64,000 nucleotides of DNA from Phallus indusiatus (GCA_027605045.1 JAQFWX010000023.1:434001-498000), one strand, 5' to 3'. Shown: positions 23,558 to 36,199, counted from the stretch's first letter. Program-made: numbers and translations. The notes: a model not told the origin generated them from the letters alone.

Positions 23558-23924
23558 ATTTATTGCCATTTGCAAAATAGTTTTCCAGCCTCAATTTTAC
23601 ACCAAATTTTCAAAGTCCTCTAAAAATTCTGGTATCACTTGTAAAAATTGAAGGAAATTATCCATTGAATTTTAGAATGAAAACTATTTCATAGAATAAT
23701 TTTTTAGACATGAAATTATCAGTTTGACTGCACTTCATATGGTGAGCTGTGTGTACTTTTCAAAGATATCTCTTTCACAAAAATTATTACATGAACCAAA
23801 TGTATCCTATAATTCATAATATAATTTTCCTGAATTTTTACAAGTGGTCCCAGAATTTTCAACGAACTTTGAGTTTTTGGTGTGAAATTAGGGCTGGAAA
23901 ACTATTTTGCAAACGGCAATAAAT
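23558..23924. mobile_element. Foldback MITE-like element
   Basis: This 367-bp element is almost entirely an imperfect inverted repeat. The left end reads ATTTATTGCCATTTGCAAAA, and the reverse complement of the right end reads ATTTATTGCCGTTTGCAAAA. The similarity continues through TAGTTTTCCAGCC, then ACACCAAA, ACTTGTAAAAATT and GGAAAATTAT into the centre, giving arms of roughly 180 bp. There is no coding capacity. A short CT or CTA flanks both ends and may be the target duplication. These are properties of a non-autonomous DNA transposon; the superfamily cannot be assigned by eye. Confidence 0.75.
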
Positions 23925-24783
23925 CTAGAAGACACTGGATCGGCTCCCTACAGCTCACATACATAGCTTCGACAACAAAAGTCATTCAATGCTCGGCAAC
24001 CACATCATGACAGATCTCATTCAGCTTTCGGAACAAAGGGAAAAACCCCAGCATAATTGTACATATTATTGTATTCACGCAGCATACTACAGCTCCATCT
24101 ATCATTCCCGACTCGGAAAAACAATAAACGTATGCTTCACACCTTCTCCATAAACCCATACAAATGATACAAATCGACCAACGCATTATATTTTTCCAGA
24201 GTCTTAGGCATCCATCTCAATTTTACCCTTTCAGACCTTTCAAATACAACGTTTCGTGACCTCGTTCGAGCTTAACCATTTCAATTGAACGCCAAAGGGG
24301 CAATTTCATATTGCAACAGTGACAACTCCTGCATGGAGCCTACAAGGGGCATATATTCAACGCGAAGCTTTCAACACTAGAAGATAGAAATGGATCACAA
24401 AAAAACCTCGAGAATATGCAGGCATATACGCGTTTCTTTGCTGTTGAACATCACAACGAAAAGAAGTTTGATTCAATTAGCCTTAACTCACGTATAGACA
24501 GTATTTTTGCCGCATTTTTTTCAGCCTTCAAAGAGAAACCAGTTCGCTTAATTTTACCGTATTTACCATATGTCGTCGCCTTAGAAGACGACGAAACACA
24601 AATCTCATGCGCTCATGGCCTACGTTAACGGAATTTATACTTTATCAATACTTTCACCAACTAATGCACGAGTAGTTTGGAAAAAACAATTTCATAAAAG
24701 ACCAAGAAATTTCGATTCACGATGTGTACATGATTCGTGGCTACTACTTAGTATGACTAAACGCCCGTCCTTCTTTCGTTCAA
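23925..24783. other. Intergenic
   Basis: No gene is supported. Short ORFs on both strands lack conserved motifs. The segment near 24700 (CCAAGAAATTTCGATTCACG) again resembles the 3' flank of other tandem copies. Confidence 0.35.
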
Positions 24784-25472
24784 TTAGGCTCTGGGTACAA
24801 TGCGAAGAGCCTTGAAGCGTTGAGCACTGGAGCCGTTGGCAGACTGGAAAGTTAACTGAAAAAAAAATCATTTTCGATATGAGTTAACCTTCCAGATGAA
24901 CTAGTATATAACGAGACTTACTTGAGGGAGGGACGAGTCGTCGTAAGAAAGAAGGGAGTCCTCGTTGGGAATTCCAATGCTATTTTAAATAGTTGCTTCA
25001 GTATCAAATCGTTTAACAGGTGATCACAGAGATCATCGATCATCCAAGCAACCTACTTCCAGACATCCTCGCCAGCAGACGTAATCGTAAAGTCAGTAGG
25101 AGGGTTAACAGATGACCCATAGAGAGCATCAAACTAGAAAACAAGAACGTCAATGTATAAAAAAAATGGTTTGAATCGATCAAAACGCGCCTTCTCAATC
25201 CATTTGTAGTCGGTAGGGTTTCCTCTTCCAGCAAATACATTGAAAGTTCCATTAGCACTGGCTGTAACTAACCAACGTTGCTTTAATGAATAACGTTAAG
25301 TCTAGCAACTACAAGACAAGATACGATAATGAATCCTTACGCCAGGTGTGAGAACTCTGACGGGGACATCAGGAGGAGGGAGAGGAAGGACTACAGCCCC
25401 AAGACCGACATTAACGCCATCAGGCGCATCTACGGGGTGAAAGACATAGAGACCAGGTTCAAATTTGGACAT
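24784..25472 (-). CDS. Tandem-family protein, copy 6
   Basis: Five exons start at 25472: MSKFEPGLYVFHPVDAPDG with LPLPPPDVPVRVLTPG; QRWLVTASANGTFNVFAG with DYKWIEK; FDALYGSSVNPPTDFTI ending GEDVW; IGIPNEDSLLSYDDSS; LTFQSANGSSAQRF, stop at 24784. The donor of intron 2 is AAG|GCGCGT. A GC donor is required, because the nearest GT breaks the frame and leads to a stop. A TATA-like box is at 25535-25546. It is very close to copy 7 in exon 1, indicating a recent duplication. The function is unknown. Confidence 0.75.
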
Positions 25473-27679
25473 TGCAGAATGTTGCTTAATAGAGGTTGAA
25501 GTGAGCTGCACTGAGGTTTCAGTTCAAATCTGAGCCTTTTATATAGAATTAGAGCTTCACAGAACTCTGTGTGACTGACGAAACTTAACTTTGACATGCT
25601 TGCATGAGAATTTTTGAAAAAAAAAAAAAAACACAGTTATTGCGACGATTCGCCCAAACCCTGAAATTTGAAAGCTTCTCACATTTCACACATGGTATGT
25701 GTTGAGGTTCAATTGAACAAACTCAGAAGCATGAAAGGTGGCCCCCTGTCTATCCGATTTAATTCTCGAATAACAAAGGCAGCAAAACCAACACGAACAA
25801 TCACAAGGACCTAGTAGGGCCTCAGTTACCAACCAAAATAGCAATTCCGCTCATTCATTTTGACCACGCATTCATTTAATTAAGTTTTCGGTACGGTTGT
25901 TTCATTCGGACACCCGACGTCATTTGCAACTTGGAACATCAGGAAGTTCAACATCTGCCGAGGGAGTGCGGCCCCGGCTCCAACGTCGCGAGAAGCAGGC
26001 ATGTAAACTGTAGGTAGCCGTAAATTGAATAGTTATTGAATTGGAATCAAGTTTTGTTGAACACGGCGTATTTTTAACCGCTATGATGGGACGTCTTCCG
26101 ATTTAACCCATAGGAATAGCCCCCAAAGATCAAAATACGTGCGGGGGTGAAGTGCGCTCAATAGCGTAGAAATGTCTGTCTCTCCAGTCGTAATCACTTT
26201 TTGAGTGTATTAAGGTATTTCAACAGAAGTTGAATGACGGCACGAACTGACTTTGTTGAGGCAATATGGCGAAATGGTTGTACCAAAGCTCGCCAGACAG
26301 TGATTCAATTTCTGGTTCCATCCTTCCATTCAAGCACTGTTCCAAAAGTATAACCTTGTTTTTATTCCCATGAAACAGAGCAAGGCGTGTATACTCACGT
26401 GGGATATCATAACCTTCGCGCGCACACGTTTATGTAAAGTTCGGTGGTATTAATACCCAGGAAACTACAGTTGTGTGAGTGCGATTCCCACCTTCCCTTC
26501 CCATTTCAAAATGCTCTCCTGAATCGGGAAAATGCTTTTTGCGGCTTCTGTGACATGAGACTCATAGAAGGTATCGCAAATGGGTATTCAAGTAACCAGT
26601 GGATAAATATCGGTATTGAATGGTTGAAAGATCAGCTCCTGTAAACTCAATTAGCAGAACATCCGGCCGCTTTTATACTAACTCAATTATTGGTGCCGAT
26701 ATTAAATTTTTCAGAAGGTATCTTCGCTTCGCGTAAGTTTAGTAGCGATAGCACGACAGATAGATCATGTCGATGAAACGAGGGTATCGCACATATGTCA
26801 CCTGAGAGTGCGTATATAGATGGTGAACGGAATTACTGAAGACTGAAAGAATTCCCGGCTCAAAGATATGCCTGAACATAAAACGCTTCCACAGGTTGAA
26901 ATTGCGTACAAGCCGGATGAATTGACCCTCCTTACACAAAAGGATTGTTGTTGTAACTACTTTTAAGGACTGAAAAATCGTTCATTTACGGGTACTCACG
27001 TTGGCACATTTCGAAAATGGGCCTCAATTGGCGAATTAAGACCCCTCGGCTATTGATAAACGAATTAGCACAATTTTCTCGAAAAATTGCCAAGAGGGCC
27101 TGATATACATCCACTGATTCCGTATTTTCAGTGTTCAGAAGTTACATCCTTATTGTGAAATACATAAAGTCGAAAGATTTGGGGGTTCGGATACTATCTT
27201 GCGATTACTCACCGGCGAGCTGAAGAACTAATAATTAGCAACTTTAGCAAAGTTGGTGATCATCAATCTAGCCATGATGTTCGAAGAACTGCGGGGTATA
27301 CATATGCTCCCATCCTGGTGTATGATTTCCGTTTCCCGCATTCGGAAATCCATCATTTGAAATCTGGATTAGACTGTATACTCGCACATGGATAGTATCA
27401 AGCGGCTGTTCCGAATTGAGACTCAGTTGGTCACTGTGACATCATTCTTTCTTCCTGAATCTGAATGTGTACTGAATCCTCAGCGTTTCTGTTTCTCATC
27501 ATGATTCTGAACATCACCTGCATTCCCAATTATTCTGCGGGAGACGCATGATCCATGAATTATGAAAGACAAGCTCGAGGAGACGCATCATTCTCAAAAA
27601 GATTTATCAAAATTCAAGAAATATCAACACATGTCAATACGTGACTACTCTAAGGGTTTTGCCCTCCTTTGTCTTTGGT
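25473..27679. other. Intergenic, no gene recognised
   Basis: These 2.2 kb hold the TATA-like box of copy 6 (25535-25546), a poly-A tract at about 25617-25631, and many short ORFs without motifs. Near 27611-27634 the flank shows AATTCAAGAAATATCAACAC, akin to the 3' flanks of other copies. Confidence 0.35.
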
Positions 27680-28344
27680 TTATTTGTCACCTCTGTCAAT
27701 GCGGATAGCCTCAAAACGTTGACCACTGGACCCGTCGGCAGGTCTGAAAGTCAGCTGGAAAAAGCTCAACACAATTCAACAGCGGACTATGAACTAGTAA
27801 TCTTACATCAGGGACGGATCCATCTTTGTAAGTAAGGAGTGAATCCTTGTTAGGAATCTGAATGCTATACCAAGAGTCGTCAATAAAGATCGAATGGCTA
27901 TTCCGGTCACCGGTGAACTTACGTCCAAACATTATCACCAGCAGCTGTGATCGTGAAGTCGGTTCCTTCTCCAAGACGTCTCACAGCTGAAGCGTAAAGA
28001 GCGTCATACTGGAAAGTTGCGAGATTTCAAGGCGTGTTCAAGTACAAGCTCTTCAAAAACAAACCTTCTCAGCCCATTTATAGTCGCTATCATTGCCACT
28101 TCCAGCAAAGACTCTGAAGGTGCCGTTGGCACCGTCTTTGACCAACCAACGTTGCTTTCGTGAATAGGTTAGCACAAAAATCAATGACGGAACTGTCCTC
28201 AATCCTTACAGAAGACTTGAGAACTTTAAGAGGTACATCAGGGGGAGGGAGAGGGAGGGGTACGGGCCCAGTGGCGATATTCACGCCTTCCGGGGCATCA
28301 ACGGGGTGGAAAACATAGAGACCAGCTTCGAATTTGCGCGACAT
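27680..28344 (-). CDS. Tandem-family protein, copy 7
   Basis: Five exons start at 28344: MSRKFEAGLYVFHPVDAPEG with LPLPPPDVPLKVLKSS; QRWLVKDGANGTFRVFAG with DYKWAEK; YDALYASAVRRLGEGTDF ending GDNVWT; IQIPNKDSLLTYKDG; LTFRPADGSSGQRFEAIRI, stop at 27680. All splice borders are canonical. It is the right-most copy, followed by the amidase gene. A TATA-like box lies at 28391-28402. The YKW, LPPPD, IPNxDSLLTY and QRF motifs are conserved. There is no signal peptide, so the protein probably acts in the cytoplasm. The function is unknown. Confidence 0.8.
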
Positions 28345-28390
28345 TGCAGAATGTTACTCTGTAGACTTGTAATGTCTCACTATAACAGAG

Positions 28391-28402
28391 CGTTTATATA
28401 TG
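28391..28402 (-). promoter_or_regulatory. TATA-like box of tandem-family copy 7
   Basis: It reads CATATATAAACG on the minus strand, about 47 bp before the ATG. It is part of a promoter pattern shared by the copies. Confidence 0.45.
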
Positions 28403-29840
28403 ACCCTTCAATGCCGCTAGAAACAAATATCGCGAAAACGTAAGTATTGCATTCGGCCGCGACCGTCAGAACTTCTCATGTTCCTCAGCTCCAAGAACCA
28501 TGTATTTGCCCTCAACTGACAGATTCAATGAAAATCTGAACGATGGAAAGGACCCTGATATTCGGTTGGTTAGATCGTTTTTGATTTTGAAGGCATGAGA
28601 AGGTCACATGCAAGCTGTGTGATTGTAAACGATAAAAATAGCGAAACCTAGAAGCGAAAAAGACAAGTTTGAGAATCGCGGCCTGGTGACAATGTAGTGA
28701 GGGGCTGATGTGGTATCTTGCAACAAAAGCATGATATTTCAAGTTGATTCTTGATTTTATGAGTCGGGATTTCTGTATGATATATTTTCCGGATATACAG
28801 CGTCATTTCAAGAAGAATAGAACCCACGAAACACTTGGAGAAGATGGGCACCACTGATTACTGGACAATATTATAGGCCAAGTTCATCGGCGCCGTTCTA
28901 CACTTCCCGCGATTGTTGTGGATGAACACTATTACTTCGCGATCATTGTTGGTCCTTCTCCCGCTTTTTGTCTAATTGAATAATTTTCCCTTGCGCCATT
29001 GACGGTAATCTTGACATTTAAATTGACTTGACGTCTGAGAAATAGGATAGGAATCTTTTGGTTAGAAAGCGTAATTCGATGTCGACACGAGAAGTTCGTC
29101 TGTTCGGTTGAATCACTCCTGATTCTGATTCTGATGAACGTTTTTGTTCTGACGCGGCAAATTGGCTCCTAAACCAAGCTTGTCGACCGGCTCGACCCTC
29201 TCGTATTAGATGTATTCCAAAATCTAATAAGGGACAAAGCTCTTGACCGCTTGCCATCACCGTGGGTAAATAACGTCTTTCGTACGTACTACGCGTACGA
29301 ACTAAATGGAAGAATGAGCATTCCCCAATGCTTCTAATCAAGCACATTCAGCAACATATATTTCAGATACCCTATGATTCTGATTCTGATTCTTGACTTC
29401 ACTTTCCTTTTTATGATACCTAAATCGGGAAAACGCATTTGAACGATCTCCGTGAGCATAATATAAAAGGTCTCGTGAGAATCGTATGTCAAACTCAATT
29501 ACCAGCAATCCTCATCTAATTTAATTTAATTTAGATTGACGTGCCGAAATTGAAAAACGATGTTCTTAAGAAGGCCCTTGCACTCGTCATTACAGTGCCT
29601 GTGAATTTCGTATGCGACAGTTGAGAATAGCTGTATCAATTATACAACACAATGACAAGATTGACATTTCACGTTTGTTTATAGATCTGGAAGCACCTTA
29701 GAATATAAAACAAGGTTAAAAAGAACTCCGCTCATTGAGATTACTCACGGTTTTCCACACAAAGCGGTTGTGAAAGGATCTTTACTTGAAATATTTTGAA
29801 TATAAGATTTTGTAGATCTTTGATCATTTCAAAACGTACT
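28403..29840. other. Intergenic with short repeats
   Basis: There is no gene. A GATTCT hexamer repeat occurs twice, near 29119-29134 and 29374-29393. An AATTT repeat lies at about 29517-29534. Confidence 0.35.
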
Positions 29841-32191
29841 TTACAGTTCCTTCCAATTAAATACATCACTCCACGCGAGGCTCGCCTTGTACAAGGTAAG
29901 TTCGTCAAAGTGCCTGCTTACAAGCTGCATCCCAACTGGAAGTTTCAATGTTTGGGGTCCTTCTGGGGGTGAAAGCAGACCACAAGGCAACGAAAGCGCT
30001 GGATGTCCAGTCATATTGAATGGCTGTGTGTTGCTGATCTGAAAGAAACTCGTGTAGAATCACGAAATGTGGTTTAAAGATGGTGACTTACAAGACCATC
30101 GGCTGCAGAAAGATGAGCCAATGGCTTAGCTTCTCTAGGCTATGCAACGAGTTATACAATACAAGAACTTGAAAGGGGTTCACATGCTTACAAGGAGAAC
30201 TTTCGCCACCCATGGCGTAGTAGGCGTGATTAGCACGTCAACCTTCTGAAAGGCCTCGTCATAGTCCAGACGAAGCTTTCTAAACCAGTTACTGCACTTT
30301 CCGTGAACGATCGGGTAATGTTCATCAGCATATAAACCACCCTAATTCATGTCAATTGTCAATTTTGTTATACCACAAGCGATGTCAAAAGAGCGCTAAC
30401 AAGCATAATGTTAACTGTGTTAGGAAACAGCTACAAAAAAGATTCGATTCATATAATTTCTTCTACAAAAAGAAATTGAGTCTTTTACTTTGTCGAATTT
30501 CTCTTGGTTCCAAGGTGAAAGAAGCGAAGTGTAATCATTCAGATACAACTGTCTTATTCCACTGGATCTTCCTAGGAGATGATGGATTTGGGTAAACCTT
30601 CATACAGCTGAGTACAGAAGGTGACAGGCTATGCAGAAGACACCATACCTATGAACCCGACCAACTAAAGCCGCTGTGAGATGACTCGGAATGCTGATTT
30701 CATGTACTTCAGCGCCTAGTTCTTCGAACTTCTTAGCAGCATTCTTAACACATTCGAAAACACGAGGATCCATGCCGGTAGTCTCCCCGCTTTCTTTTAA
30801 TATCCCTACCCTCATTTTTCGAAGTCCTTCGCTGGCGGCTGTCGGGTCGCTAGTATGAACTTGAGCGCCGGTTGGTAGGCTGTTATCCGTCATTAGGAGA
30901 AGTGTCTTCGCTCGACGCATTGCAAGGAGCAATGAGTGATACTTAGGGACTTGAGACGGAAGGGGAACGCCATAACATTGACGGTCATCAATTCCGTCTA
31001 CACCAGCTATGACCTGTAATAAAAGAGCATTGCTCAACACATCCTTTGACGGAATATAGAATTGAGTCAAGGAGGAAAATTAAGAGTTACAGATTCACAC
31101 ACGGGAGTCATCGGTCCTGAAAAACGACTTCTCATCAGTAATGGAACGCTTCACATTTAGCCGAGACTCTTTACCAGTATGATCTATAGAAGGTTCCGCT
31201 GAGATAAGACCAGTATACGGAACAAGCCCAAAAGTTGGTTTCAACCCAACGATACCCACATGAGCGGCAGGCTTAATGTCCCCGTCTTAGAATAGGTTTA
31301 TATTTAAGAAAGGTACCAAACGAACCAATCTTACGCTCCCGCCCTGATCTGCTCCAATTCCTAAATCAGCCTGTGATGTGGCAACAAGGACCGCTGTTCC
31401 AGAGCTTGAACCCCCTGATGAGCGCGTAGGATCGTATGGATTGCCGATTGGCCCATAGAAAGAGGTATTTGAGACACCAAAAGCGGATACTTTCATAAAA
31501 GCTCAGTGTTTGTTGGTATAAAATTATGAGCCAGCGGGAACCTACAGTTTTCACACGCCGCTTTGCCTATAATCTAATGGAAGCAATTAACAGAAAGAAT
31601 CGCGCAGAATAGTAAAATTCTCCATACAGTCCCACCCGCCTCGAGTATTCTTGTAACCAAAGTTGCATCAGTCTTCGGAACCCAATCTTTAAATACGGTT
31701 GTGCCGTTCAAGCACGGAACGTCTGCGAGACACACGTTGTCCTTCAAACGGTGACATGTATAAGCGGAAATCAGAAGTCCGGATGAGCGAACCGAACCTT
31801 TAAACAAATAGTTTTCCCGTAAAGAAGACCAGCTTTTGCTCTTTCTTCATCAACATCCTTAACCTCGGCTTTCCAAGCCCACGCATTCAAATAATTGTTT
31901 TCTTTGGAAAGATAATGGAGGTTGTTCCTTGGGAAGCGATCCAAATCCGGAATAGGAATGAAATCTAATGAACAGCTTTGGATTATGAAACAGTACCTCA
32001 TGATCAAGGCCTGAAATACCGTCCATCGCCATTAGCGTTTCGATGGCTTTCTGAGAATCTGCTAAAGCAGTTGTATAATCTTCAACGAGATCATCAGGTA
32101 TTTTAGCGCCGATTTTTGACACAGTCCTTTGCAAAACTTCCGGAGTGACGGGAGGTTGTTTAAACTTATGATCGACAGGGAGAGAGGCCAT
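29841..32191 (-). CDS. Amidase (amidase-signature family)
   Basis: This is a cytoplasmic amidase of the fungal acetamidase/amidase type, hydrolysing an unidentified carboxylic amide. Thirteen exons (32020-32191, 31798-31964, 31628-31741, 31546-31573, 31326-31501, 31175-31271, 31091-31116, 30649-31043, 30489-30597, 30401-30430, 30192-30341, 30092-30139, 29841-30038) sum to 1710 nt, 569 residues, with every junction in frame. The Ser-cisSer-Lys machinery is present: GKTICLKDN (Lys), [16 protein letters not shown], then [14 protein letters not shown] (nucleophile region). FDKLFPN and [11 protein letters not shown] are also typical. The start [10 protein letters not shown] was preferred; an upstream in-frame extension is unlikely. 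Two exons (26 and 30 nt) are very short but necessary. Confidence 0.93.
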
Positions 32192-33365
32192 AGAAAGTGC
32201 GAGAGCAAGAACAAAAGATAAGAGACATGCTGACAGCTGATAGTGGGAGACGGTATGACACAGGCGTCTGCTTCTCGGTCGGGCGGTTGGATAAAACTTC
32301 CCGAGCTCAAGCCTAGAGCTAAAATTAGTCGCAGCCTCGGACAACGAGCAAAGCAAATAGGATTGGAAGGAATTCGCGAGCACAAATTAATCTTATGAAA
32401 GCGACAAATACAACGTTAAATCAATAACCAAGACTGATATAACTCAGAGGTTGGAGGATAGTAAATTACGTACTAGTACTTATGCCAATGAATAATGCAT
32501 AATGACTCTGATAGCAGACAAACGAACCGGGTCTGATTCCATTCTTGGTTCGTGCGCCTTCCGCCTTCAGAAGACGAAGCGGACAAAAGTCAAGCGATAG
32601 GAAGGTACGCGGTTAAGAAAAACCCATAGAAAGAGCTCTGCATCTATATGATAATTAGTATAGCCATCCATTTCCCAGAAATGAACCTCCATACCGTACC
32701 AAACGCGCGTGAAAAATTCAGCATTGGAAACACCCTTCAAGCGTCCCGGAGGTAGAAGCTTCGGCGTCGAACAGATTACAACGCGACGAGGATGCTCATG
32801 AATAGTTCCACGACGGAAATGAAGCCAAAAACATTTGCAGATCCAATCCTGGCCCTACTAAGACTGGTTTAGCCATGTCGCCATTGAATATTGACCACCC
32901 GTGTTACTCACCGTTCGGGCCGTAATCTCCAGCGGCGAGACCTCCGTTTCGGGCATACGTCAAGGCATTAGGTATTCCACCGCAGTTCGATGGAAATTAA
33001 GCTTCTTTGAAAAATAAGATTGCGCTGAGCGACAGCACGGCCTGAGCTAGAGTTTGCGTAACGGCGTCTAAATCTATATTGGATAATGGCGCTAATACAT
33101 ACATTCTACTTTTGTTCTACTACTACTACAACAAGGATTTGGTAAATCTCATTGACTTAAACTGGGTATGTACACCACTAGAAAATTATACGTATACCAA
33201 AAAGACAATACAAAATAGAGAAACCCGTATGGGTGAAATTTTTCAAGTTATGGGAAAAACGTAAAAAGGAAAAAAATCAAACACAAAGAAACCCTTCTTA
33301 TATCACTTTTATACTCTTTTTTGCTGCGATTGCTATTCATAATATTAGATATGACACCTCTCTCA
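32192..33365. other. Intergenic
   Basis: This lies upstream of the amidase and downstream of the Mei2-like gene. No gene is supported. A TA/CTA-rich low-complexity stretch is at about 33100-33135. Confidence 0.35.
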
Positions 33366-36199
33366 TTATATCGTTAATAGACCTACCATATACGCAAGTA
33401 ATTGCTGATACTGTGCCTGAGGAATCCCAGGAGCCGGCGTGCTTTGTGTTGGTGGCGTCGCGGGCATGTGCTGAGGAGGAAGATTATATTGCATCGGTTG
33501 TTGGGGCTGCAGCTGTGACGTGGCCTGCTGAGCCTGAGCCTGTTGCAACAAAGCCATTATATTGGGAGGCAAACTCGAGGGCAACGATCCCGATGGGGCA
33601 GGAGGCGCATGCTGTTGAGGTGGCGGCATATGCTGTGTTTGGGAAGTTGTGCTTGATGGTGGCGGCGGTGGTGGTGGCGGCGGAACATATGCATACGGAT
33701 TCATTGGTGGCATAAAAGGCGGAGGTTGCTGCATTGATCCTGTCGGCGGCGGCGGAGGAGGGTAATAGGGTGGATTGTTCGGTGCGGCAGAAGGTGGCAT
33801 TGGAGGCATCCTCGGTGGCGGAATACCCCCGGGAGAAGGCTGAGCCGAGACAGCCGGTGGTTGCTTCAAAGCAGCCAACAACTGCAAGTAGACCATCAAC
33901 AATCATCAAATTTTAAATACCTAAAAAAATCACGTACCTCCTGAACTTTTTTAGCCTTTTCCAATCGGTTCTCATCAGGGTGGTGAGCACCATAGCCATC
34001 CCGATCATGACGTCCGTGACCGCCTTTGTATCCTGGACCTTCATCGTATCGTCGACCACGGTCTCTACTCCAATCCTCACGACGATCCCTCTCCCAGTCA
34101 TCCATTTCTCTATCACGAGGATCTCGGTTTCGGAAGTTATCTCGTCCACCTCCACGGGGTGGACCACCGCGACCTCCTCGACCTCCTCCGCGGCCGCGTG
34201 GAGGGGGTCGGTCTTCTTCAACGTATCGTTCACGCAGCCCGTCTCGCCTACAATACATTATCAAAAATCACGGTTACCACATTTAACACGAGGCAACTCA
34301 CTTGCTGGGTGGCAATGGACCAGGAGGCAAAGGCATCTCTGGCACATCCCAAGCGAAAACTATATCCATTACACCATCTTGTAGTCCCTGGTGGCGCAAA
34401 CGGTCATGTGCTTCTTGACAAGCCTAACGTAAAATAGCATGTTTGTCAAGAAGAAGAAAAAATTTGTTCCGGAAACTTACCCTGATGTCATACATCTCAA
34501 CATAACGTTGACTAACAAGTTTTTCAGACGAGTATAAAAGCAAAAAAGTAATCGACATACTCAGGTCGGTCCCCAACATGCTTAACGGTCTTGACATCCC
34601 CGACTTGCTGAAACTTGCGACGCACCTCAGTATCGTCAATATGCTGGCCTGAAACGGAGTTTCGCAGGGTCACGAGAAGGGTTCCCTGAAAGCAGCAGTG
34701 AATTTGGCGGAGGTAAATTTTTACTAATCTGCACTGACCTGATTTTTATCTCGATCACACTCTTGATTTTGTTCATCTCCTCGAGGCAGGCTGTAGTGCA
34801 CGTCGATCTAATTATAGAAACTCAGAAAACTATCACCATCAGTAAATCAAGAAATTTCTTCACGGGTCGCCCACTTATTTCGCTTCCTTGTAGCCGTTCT
34901 CTCGCTCTTTCCGCCGCTCTCAAGTCGAACTGCATAGAAGGAAGAGAAAAAATTGATTCGTCAGAATGACGACTTTGCACAGATGGGAAAAATTCGTTTG
35001 AAAAGGTCCTTCAGCTTACATAGGTGACAAAAACCATGCCTCTATTTGAGATCAAATCGAAGAAGGTTTTGATTTCTCCGTGCTCCTCAAACCGTCGACG
35101 CACTTCATTACTATCCGTCTCATACTGTGAAAGTGAGTCAGTTGATTTCCAAATCAAGAAAGAAACTATGAATAGAAGCAAAAGGTTCCAAGTCGAAACA
35201 TGGGTAGCAAGATTATGGTTACTAGGTCGCCCTAAACGTGTGGGTTGCGACGCAGTTTCAAATAGGGCTCGAATTTACCCCCTCATGTGATAGATTCATC
35301 AAAGTTATGAAAGGGTGTCACACCTTTATGTTTCTTATGAACAAAGTTCGACAAGGACGTTCACGTTGAATTCTTTCCTCAATCAAGGTATCGTGAATTT
35401 TGTCATCTCGCTCTTTGCGTACAGCAGGACGTTTGCCACGGTCCGCTGGGTTATATTGTCCGCGGTTGGATGGTGATTTATCTGACAAGGAACACGTGAG
35501 CAAAACGTATCAAGTAAAACATCGCTAGCAGGACTGAAAGAAAACAACGAAGATAAAAATGCCTATCCGCAAAGGCCTCTCGAGCATGTCTCAACATATA
35601 AAGAGCAAGTGACAATACGGCTTCACCACCTCATTTTGGATATTCAGATAAGACATGTTGTCTCCAGCTCAATGAACTGACTGAGGTGATGTCGAAACAG
35701 GAGTTCAAATGACGAGAATGATTTTTTTCTTCTGAGACTTATGAGAACAAGAGGCGGATGTCTCCACATAATGCTCATCCTCATCAACTTATGAGAAAAG
35801 GGAGCGCCTCAAAGAGGCGCGGTTGGCGACAAGAAAAGAGTATTAGCATTACACACCTTCATAAACGGCGCTACCATACCCTGGGTCATAGGTACCATAG
35901 GGTGGTGTATTACTAAAAGAGGGAGCCAGTCCGCCTCCCAATTGTTGATTTTGTCCCTGATAATAATAGGAGTCGTTGTGACTTGGCTCGTTATAAATAT
36001 ATGCTTGCGGGGAATGACTGTAACCTCCATCGTCATAGTCATTGTTATCGTAGTAGGACGGACCGCCCCCGCGGCCACCACCTTTTCCACCTCGTCTTGG
36101 GGGTCCGGAAAACCGAGATCGGTCTGGTCCAGGACTCGGGGGAGAACCCCCTCTTCTCGAGGTATCATAACCTCCTCCGCCATACGGATGTCGATTCAT
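33366..36199 (-). CDS. Mei2-like RNA-binding protein, two RRMs
   Basis: It probably binds RNA in the nucleus or cytoplasm and may control meiosis or differentiation, as Mei2 does in fission yeast. Ten exons (35857-36199, 35324-35481, 35020-35124, 34864-34929, 34739-34807, 34561-34685, 34481-34511, 34302-34423, 33938-34247, 33366-33881) give 1845 nt, 614 residues. The N-terminus is Gly/Arg/Tyr-rich. RRM1 reads RTLFIRNIK, GMVFVTYFDLRAAERA; RRM2 starts QGTLLVTLRNSV with YVEMYDIRACQEA. An RGG-rich, Arg/Asp-rich linker follows, then a Pro/Gln-rich tail. The Mei2-type third RRM is absent. The ATG at 36199 was chosen because the upstream frame lacks another ATG. The first intron (375 bp) is unusually long for this window. 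Confidence 0.85.

Noticed and set aside
30345..30610. Apparent insertion disrupting the amidase
   Set aside because: Two short exons (30489-30597 and 30401-30430) inside it restore a continuous 569-residue protein.
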